Source of the DNA: Thermaurantiacus tibetensis
GTDB taxonomy: Bacteria > Pseudomonadota > Alphaproteobacteria > Sphingomonadales > Sphingomonadaceae
Direction of reading: 5' to 3'
Assembly (NCBI RefSeq): GCF_015354055.1
Contig: NZ_JACHTM010000003.1
Span: forward strand, 124,001-188,000
Length of the DNA: 64,000 nucleotides
Shown: positions 58,861 to 64,000 of the stretch, one piece after another
Layout of the letters: each line of letters opens with the position of its first letter
Position numbering within the stretch: the first letter of the stretch is position 1
Position numbers and translations under genes: made by a program
The notes under the pieces: generated by a model
The model's database searches: none
What the model was told of the DNA's origin: nothing
The model's input: only the letters and a program-made list of their open reading frames with translations

Positions 58861-59961
58861 ATGGGGTTCCGCTGCGGCATCGTCGGTCTTCCGAACGTGG
58901 GGAAGTCCACGCTCTTCAACGCGCTGACCGAGACGGCGGCGGCCGAGGCCGCCAACTACCCCTTCTGCACCATCGAGCCCAACGTCGGCCAGGTGGCCGT
59001 GCCCGACCCGCGGCTCGAGACCATCGCGCGGATCGCCGGCTCGGCGCGGGTGGTGCCGACGAGCCTTGCCTTCGTCGACATCGCCGGCCTCGTGCGCGGA
59101 GCGTCGAAGGGCGAGGGGCTCGGCAACCAGTTCCTCGCCAACATCCGCGAGGTGGACGCGATCGTCCACGTGCTGCGCTGCTTCGAATCAGCCGACATCA
59201 CCCACGTCGAGGGCCGGGTGGACCCGCTCGCGGACGCCGAGACGGTCGAGACCGAGCTCATGCTCGCCGACCTCGAGAGCCTCGAGCGCCGCGTGCCTAC
59301 GCTCCAGAAGAAGGCGCAAGCCGGAGACAAGGAGGCGAAGGCGGCAGCCCGCATCCTCGCCGAAGCGCTCGAGCTGCTCCGCGCGGGCAGGCCGGCGCGC
59401 CAGGCCGTTCCCCGCGACGCGGATGAGGCGCGGCACCTTGCGCAGGCCCAGCTGCTCACCGCCAAGCCGGTGCTCTATGTCTGCAATGTCGAGGAAGCGG
59501 CTGCTGCAAGCGGCAACGCCCATGCAGCGCGTGTCGAGGCAAAGGCGCGGGCCGAGGGCGCCGGCTGCGTCACCGTCTCGGCGGCGATCGAGGCCGAGAT
59601 CGCGACCCTCCCCCCGGAAGAGCGGGCGGCCTTCCTCGCCGACCTGGGCCTTGCCGAGACCGGCCTCGCCCGCGTCATCCGCGCCGGCTACGATCTCCTT
59701 GGCCTCGTCACCTTCTTCACGGCAGGGCCGAAGGAAGCGCGCGCCTGGACGGTGCGCCGCGGCGCAACGGCGCCCGAGGCGGCGGGCGTCATCCACAGCG
59801 ACTTCGAGGCGAAGTTCATCCGCGCCGAGGTCATCGCCTACGACGACTATGTCACGCTCGGCGGCGAGGCTCGCGCCCGCGAGGCCGGAAGGCTGCGCGC
59901 GGAAGGCAAGGCCTATGTGGTGCAGGACGGCGACGTGATCCACTTCCTCCACGGCGGCTGA
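58861..59961 (+). CDS. ychF: Redox-regulated ATPase YchF
   Basis: An Obg-family P-loop protein that binds ATP rather than GTP and associates with ribosomes. The 366-residue protein shows G1 GLPNVGKSTLFNAL, G3 FVDIAGLVRGASKGEGLGNQ, and VCNVEE in place of the GTP-specific NKxD, which explains the ATP preference. The C-terminal TGS domain holds LVTFFTAGPKEARAWTV and ends HFLHGG. Gene order with pth matches many proteobacteria. Confidence 0.97.
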   Translation: MGFRCGIVGLPNVGKSTLFNALTETAAAEAANYPFCTIEPNVGQVAVPDPRLETIARIAGSARVVPTSLAFVDIAGLVRGASKGEGLGNQFLANIREVDAIVHVLRCFESADITHVEGRVDPLADAETVETELMLADLESLERRVPTLQKKAQAGDKEAKAAARILAEALELLRAGRPARQAVPRDADEARHLAQAQLLTAKPVLYVCNVEEAAAASGNAHAARVEAKARAEGAGCVTVSAAIEAEIATLPPEERAAFLADLGLAETGLARVIRAGYDLLGLVTFFTAGPKEARAWTVRRGATAPEAAGVIHSDFEAKFIRAEVIAYDDYVTLGGEARAREAGRLRAEGKAYVVQDGDVIHFLHGG

Positions 59962-60002
59962 GCCGCCATGGAGGCCGCCGGGGTCAGGCGGGGGAGCCGC
60001 GG

Positions 60003-60941
60003 ATGGTCTCGATCACCCGGGTCATGCGGCTGCGCTCGGAGCTCGAGGCGCGGCTGCTGCGCGCCTCGGTGCTGGCGACCCTCCTCATCGCGCTGCTCGG
60101 CATCGGCATGGGCTTCCTCGCGAACTCGACGGCGATCGTGTTCGACGGCGTGTTCTCGCTCATCGACGCGGCCGTCACCTGGCTCACCCTCGTGGTTGCC
60201 CGGCTGATCCCGGCAGGCGGCAACCGACGCTTCCAGTTCGGCTTCTGGCACCTCGAGCCGCTCGTCATCGGGCTCAAGGCGAGCCTCCTCCTGCTTGCCG
60301 TCGGCTACGCGCTCGCGGCCTCGGTCGCGGCCATCCTCCGCGGCGGCTACCTGCCCGACTTCGGGCTCGGGCTCGCCTATGCGGCTGCCGTGGCGCTCAT
60401 CTGCTTCGTCATGTGGGGGTGGATGCGGCGCGAGGCCGAGCGGATCGACTCGGGGCTCGTCCGGCTCGACGTCACCGCCTGGCTCATGTCGGGCCTCATC
60501 ACCGCCACCCTGCTTGCCGCCTTCGCGACCGCGCTTCTCGTCGAGGGCACGCCGCTCCAGTGGCTCGCACCCTATGCCGACCCGGCCATCCTCGCCGTGC
60601 TCGCCCTTCTCCTCCTGCCGATGCCGCTTGGCGAGGCGCGCGCGGCCTTCCTCGAAATCTTCGCCGTGGTCCCGCCAGCGCTCGACGAGGCGGTGCGCTC
60701 GGCCGTCGGCCGGGTGGTGGAGGGCCGGGGCTTTCCCGCCTTCGAGACGCACATCGAGAAGTCGGGCCGCGCGCTCTTCGTCGAGGTGGTGCTCCTTGCC
60801 CCGCCCGACATGGCCCCAACCGTCGGCGAGGTGGACCGGCTGCGCACCGCCATGGACGCGGCGGTGGCCGACGCAACCGGAGTCGCGCGCGCGGACCTCT
60901 GGCTCACCCTCGAGCTGACCGCCGACCCGCAGCAGCTCTGA
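60003..60941 (+). CDS. Cation diffusion facilitator family transporter
   Basis: A 312-residue six-helix CDF protein with a C-terminal cytoplasmic domain (PALDEAVRSAVGRVVEGRG onward). TM2 reads FDGVFSLIDAAVTW and the loop after it is RRFQFGFWHLEPLVIGLKAS. One Asp of the usual TM2 pair (D45 in E. coli YiiP) aligns with Phe, and the HxxxD of TM5 is replaced by the segment DVTAWLMSG. The canonical zinc site is therefore incomplete and the transported ion is uncertain. It is convergent with the histidine-rich receptor, with stops 15 bases apart. Confidence 0.82.
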   Translation: MVSITRVMRLRSELEARLLRASVLATLLIALLGIGMGFLANSTAIVFDGVFSLIDAAVTWLTLVVARLIPAGGNRRFQFGFWHLEPLVIGLKASLLLLAVGYALAASVAAILRGGYLPDFGLGLAYAAAVALICFVMWGWMRREAERIDSGLVRLDVTAWLMSGLITATLLAAFATALLVEGTPLQWLAPYADPAILAVLALLLLPMPLGEARAAFLEIFAVVPPALDEAVRSAVGRVVEGRGFPAFETHIEKSGRALFVEVVLLAPPDMAPTVGEVDRLRTAMDAAVADATGVARADLWLTLELTADPQQL

Positions 60942-60956
60942 GCCGGTTCGCGCAGG

Positions 60957-63032
60957 TCAGAAGCTGACGCGGGCGGACAGGCGCACGTCGCGCCCCGCGA
61001 GCGGGGCGAAGTCCTTGATGGCACTCGCGTGGCGGCGGGCATCGGCGTTGGTCAGGTTGTTCGCCTGCACGAGGAGGAGGGACCGGCTCTCCCGCCCCCA
61101 TGGCTTCCAGCCGACCGAGAGGTTGAGCATGGTCCAGGCATCGGTCGGCCGTTCGAAGGCCGCCACCCGCTCCTGCGCGGTCGCGTGCTCCACCTCGATC
61201 CGGCCGGTGAAGAGGCCGTGATCGGCCTCAAGCCCGGCCAGCACGCGCAACGGCGGGATCTGCGGCACCGGGCCTCCGCCGGAGAGCGTCGCCCGCACCC
61301 AGTCGGCAAGGAACGTGCCGCGCAGCTCGGTGCTGCCGAAGCGCGCCAGCCTGAGCTCGCCATCCAGCTCGAAGCCGGTGAAGCGCGCCCGATCCTCGCC
61401 AAAGGCGAAGACCGGCAGCCCGTCCTCCTCGTCGCCGGTGGGGCTCAGGAAGATGAAGTTGCCAAAGCGGCTGTGGTAGACGGCGAGATCGGCCCGCCAG
61501 CCCTCTCCCCGGCCGCGCAAGGTGGCCTCGACCCCGTTCGACCGCTCCCTGGCAAGCGTCGGGTCCCCGACCTCGAAGGCCTGGGTGGCGAAGTGCGGGC
61601 CATCCGCGAGCAGCTCCTCGGCGGCCGGCGCGCGCTCGGCATGGGTGAAGGCGACGCCGGCCCGGAGCCTCGGGCCGACCGGCACGGAGGCGCCGACGGA
61701 AGCGGAGAAGGCGTTGAAGCCGCGGTCGAACCCGACTGCCTCCGAGCGGACCTCGCTGCGCTCGTAGCGGCCAGAGACCTCCGCCCGCAGCGCCCCGAGG
61801 TCGAACTCCTGGAGCGTGAACAGCCCGAACTGCCGCGTGCGGTTTTCGGGGATGTAGGCCTCCTCGCCCCGGGCATCGAGCCGGCGGGACAGGAACTGGA
61901 CACCGCTCGCGCCCTTCCAGCCTCCCGCCTCGCGCTGCACCAGCTCGAGGCGCATCTCGCCGGCCTTGGAGGCGAAGGTGGTGCCGATCTCGCCCATGTC
62001 CTCGATCTCGTCGTGCACATAGTCGGCAAAGCCGCCCCGCAGGCGCACGCGCTCGAGGAACCCCTGCCCGAGCGCCGCATCGAGGCGGAGGTCGACGCGA
62101 GTCTGGCGCATGTCGAGGCTGATGTCCTCGTGCGCGTGGTGGTGCTCGTGCTCGTGATGGTGGTCGTGATGGTGGTCGTGGCCGAGCGCGAGCCGGTTGG
62201 GCACGCCGTAGCGGCTCTCGAGCCTGGTGACCGAGACGCCGACAGAGGAGTCGCTGGCGAAGAACCAGGTGGCGCCGCCCGCCACGTCCCAGGTCTTCGC
62301 CTGGCTGTTGGGCAGACGGCTGCGCAGATTGAACTCCTCCGGGTCGAGGCCCGCGGCGGCGGCTTCCTCGCGGACGGCGCGCGAATAGACGAACCCGCCA
62401 ACCGCCAGGTCGCGCACGTCGAGGAAGCTCCCGTCGACATGCACGACGAACCGGGGCGCAACCGCGACATCGAGGCTGCCGGCAAGCGTCGCCTCCTTGG
62501 CGGCGCTGGCAAAGCCGCCGAGCGCATCGACGTGGAACCCGGCCTCGGGCACCCCGCGCGGGATGCGCCGGTCGAGGCTGTTGACCACCCCGCCGATCGC
62601 AGACGAGCCGTACAGAAGCACCTCGGGCCCGCGGATGACCTCGATCCGGTCGGCAGCGAACGGCGAAAGGGCCACCGCATGGTCGACGCTGGTGTTCGAG
62701 ACGTCGAAGCTGCCGATGCCGTCGGTGAGCACACGAACCCGCTCGCCCTGGAGGCCGCGAAGCACCGGCCGCGCGGCATTGGGGCCGAAGTAGGTGGAGG
62801 ACACGCCCGGCAGGCGGGCGAGCGTCTCGCCGAGCGTCGGGCGCGTCTCGCGCGCAAGCGGCGTGCCGGCAAGGATCGAGACTCCCGAGAGCACGAAGAA
62901 GGTCTCGCGCGGATAGGGCGCCGTCACCACGATCTCGGGGTTCGAGTCCACGTGGGTGTCGGCCGGCGGCGCCTCCCCGGCAGCAGCCGGGAGCGCGAGG
63001 CCCATGGCAGTGGCAAGCAGGACAGCCCGCAT
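60957..63032 (-). CDS. TonB-dependent receptor, ZnuD-like with histidine-rich loop
   Basis: A 691-residue outer-membrane receptor. ATG 63032 starts a short signal peptide (VLLATAMGLALPAAAG). The plug contains EIVVTAPYPRE, LGETLARLPGVSSTYFGPNA, PVLRGLQGERVRVLTDGI and VDHAVALSPFAADRIEVIRG. The barrel ends VRLSARVSF. A run GHDHHHDHHHEHEHHHAHED near residues 282-301, encoded at about 62135-62195, lies in an external loop, as in the zinc receptor ZnuD. Zinc uptake is inferred. The upstream region has TTGTTACAACG, which matches only half of a Zur site. The longer open frame runs back into ccrM and is not used. Confidence 0.9.
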   Translation of the reverse strand: MRAVLLATAMGLALPAAAGEAPPADTHVDSNPEIVVTAPYPRETFFVLSGVSILAGTPLARETRPTLGETLARLPGVSSTYFGPNAARPVLRGLQGERVRVLTDGIGSFDVSNTSVDHAVALSPFAADRIEVIRGPEVLLYGSSAIGGVVNSLDRRIPRGVPEAGFHVDALGGFASAAKEATLAGSLDVAVAPRFVVHVDGSFLDVRDLAVGGFVYSRAVREEAAAAGLDPEEFNLRSRLPNSQAKTWDVAGGATWFFASDSSVGVSVTRLESRYGVPNRLALGHDHHHDHHHEHEHHHAHEDISLDMRQTRVDLRLDAALGQGFLERVRLRGGFADYVHDEIEDMGEIGTTFASKAGEMRLELVQREAGGWKGASGVQFLSRRLDARGEEAYIPENRTRQFGLFTLQEFDLGALRAEVSGRYERSEVRSEAVGFDRGFNAFSASVGASVPVGPRLRAGVAFTHAERAPAAEELLADGPHFATQAFEVGDPTLARERSNGVEATLRGRGEGWRADLAVYHSRFGNFIFLSPTGDEEDGLPVFAFGEDRARFTGFELDGELRLARFGSTELRGTFLADWVRATLSGGGPVPQIPPLRVLAGLEADHGLFTGRIEVEHATAQERVAAFERPTDAWTMLNLSVGWKPWGRESRSLLLVQANNLTNADARRHASAIKDFAPLAGRDVRLSARVSF

Positions 63033-63090
63033 CGCATCCTCCGCGTGATGGTGAACGCGGGCTCGGTAGATGAGACGTTGTAACAAGACA

Positions 63091-63108
63091 AGCGGGCCCG
63101 AGCCCGCT
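63091..63108 (-). terminator. Probable terminator after ccrM
   Basis: AGCGGGC and GCCCGCT form a perfect seven-base stem around a four-base loop just after the ccrM stop. On the minus strand it is followed by TGTCTTGTT, which is T-rich but not a pure run. It separates ccrM from the ZnuD-like gene. Confidence 0.5.
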
Positions 63109-63112
63109 CCCG

Positions 63113-64000
<888 letters not shown>

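Noticed and set aside
62135-62195. Tandem GTG/CAT-rich repeat as a possible satellite or CRISPR-like array
   Set aside because: It lies in frame within the receptor gene and simply encodes the histidine-rich loop.
63033-63090. Zur box upstream of the ZnuD-like gene
   Set aside because: Only one half (TTGTTA) of an inverted repeat can be seen; the other half does not match.

Overview
The window is about 70% GC and densely packed with genes, many sharing 1-11 base overlaps. It looks like the chromosome of a free-living alphaproteobacterium. Pointers are a CcrM-type GANTC methylase, a stand-alone atpI-B-E-b'-b operon, an NDUFS4-type complex I accessory protein, the glyQ-glyS-ppdK order and the rplY-pth-ychF order. 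A PEPxxWA-CTERM sorting tail, an EpsD-type isomerase and three TonB-dependent receptors favour Sphingomonadales or a near relative. That placement is inference.

Region 1 (1-12855) is an exopolysaccharide locus. A truncated Wza-type export protein and an outer-membrane beta-barrel read leftward. An AAA ATPase, two GT2 glycosyltransferases, an EpsD-type lipoprotein, a polysaccharide pyruvyl transferase, a 2-oxoglutarate/Fe(II) oxygenase, rfbA-rfbC-rfbD and an LPG-synthase/UPF0104-type membrane protein read rightward and end at a strong terminator. A phased TTTGTC repeat lies between the two arms. rfbB, the missing dTDP-rhamnose gene, lies 5.8 kb further on.

Region 2 (12914-31717) mixes housekeeping and accessory genes: dps, a three-repeat DUF3011 secreted protein, argS and its SPOR partner, rfbB, a TusA-like protein, an SDR, an HhH membrane protein, an MFS exporter, a TonB receptor followed by a quinohemoprotein alcohol dehydrogenase, a host-attachment-family protein, tRNA-Arg(TCT), an NDUFS4 protein, hrpB, a polyprenyl diphosphate synthase and chorismate mutase.

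Region 3 (31743-50750) is a continuous leftward block of 15 genes: a molybdopterin oxidoreductase, glyQ, glyS, ppdK, an alpha/beta hydrolase, an FAD oxidoreductase, a DsbA-like lipoprotein, smc, atpI-B-E-b'-b, an endonuclease/exonuclease/phosphatase protein and a phospholipase-D protein. The most anomalous stretch of the window is here: about 340 bases inside glyS are low in GC (about 33% at the core) with foreign codon usage, yet the reading frame stays open.

Region 4 (50911-64000) holds an acyl-CoA ligase, a TraB/GumN protein, a PEPxxWA-CTERM alkaline phosphatase behind a probable Pho box, a FecA-like receptor behind a possible Fur box, rplY-pth-ychF, a CDF-family transporter facing a histidine-rich ZnuD-like receptor, and the 3' part of ccrM. 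No CRISPR array, insertion sequence, prophage or integrase was seen. No gene-free stretch exceeds 300 bases.
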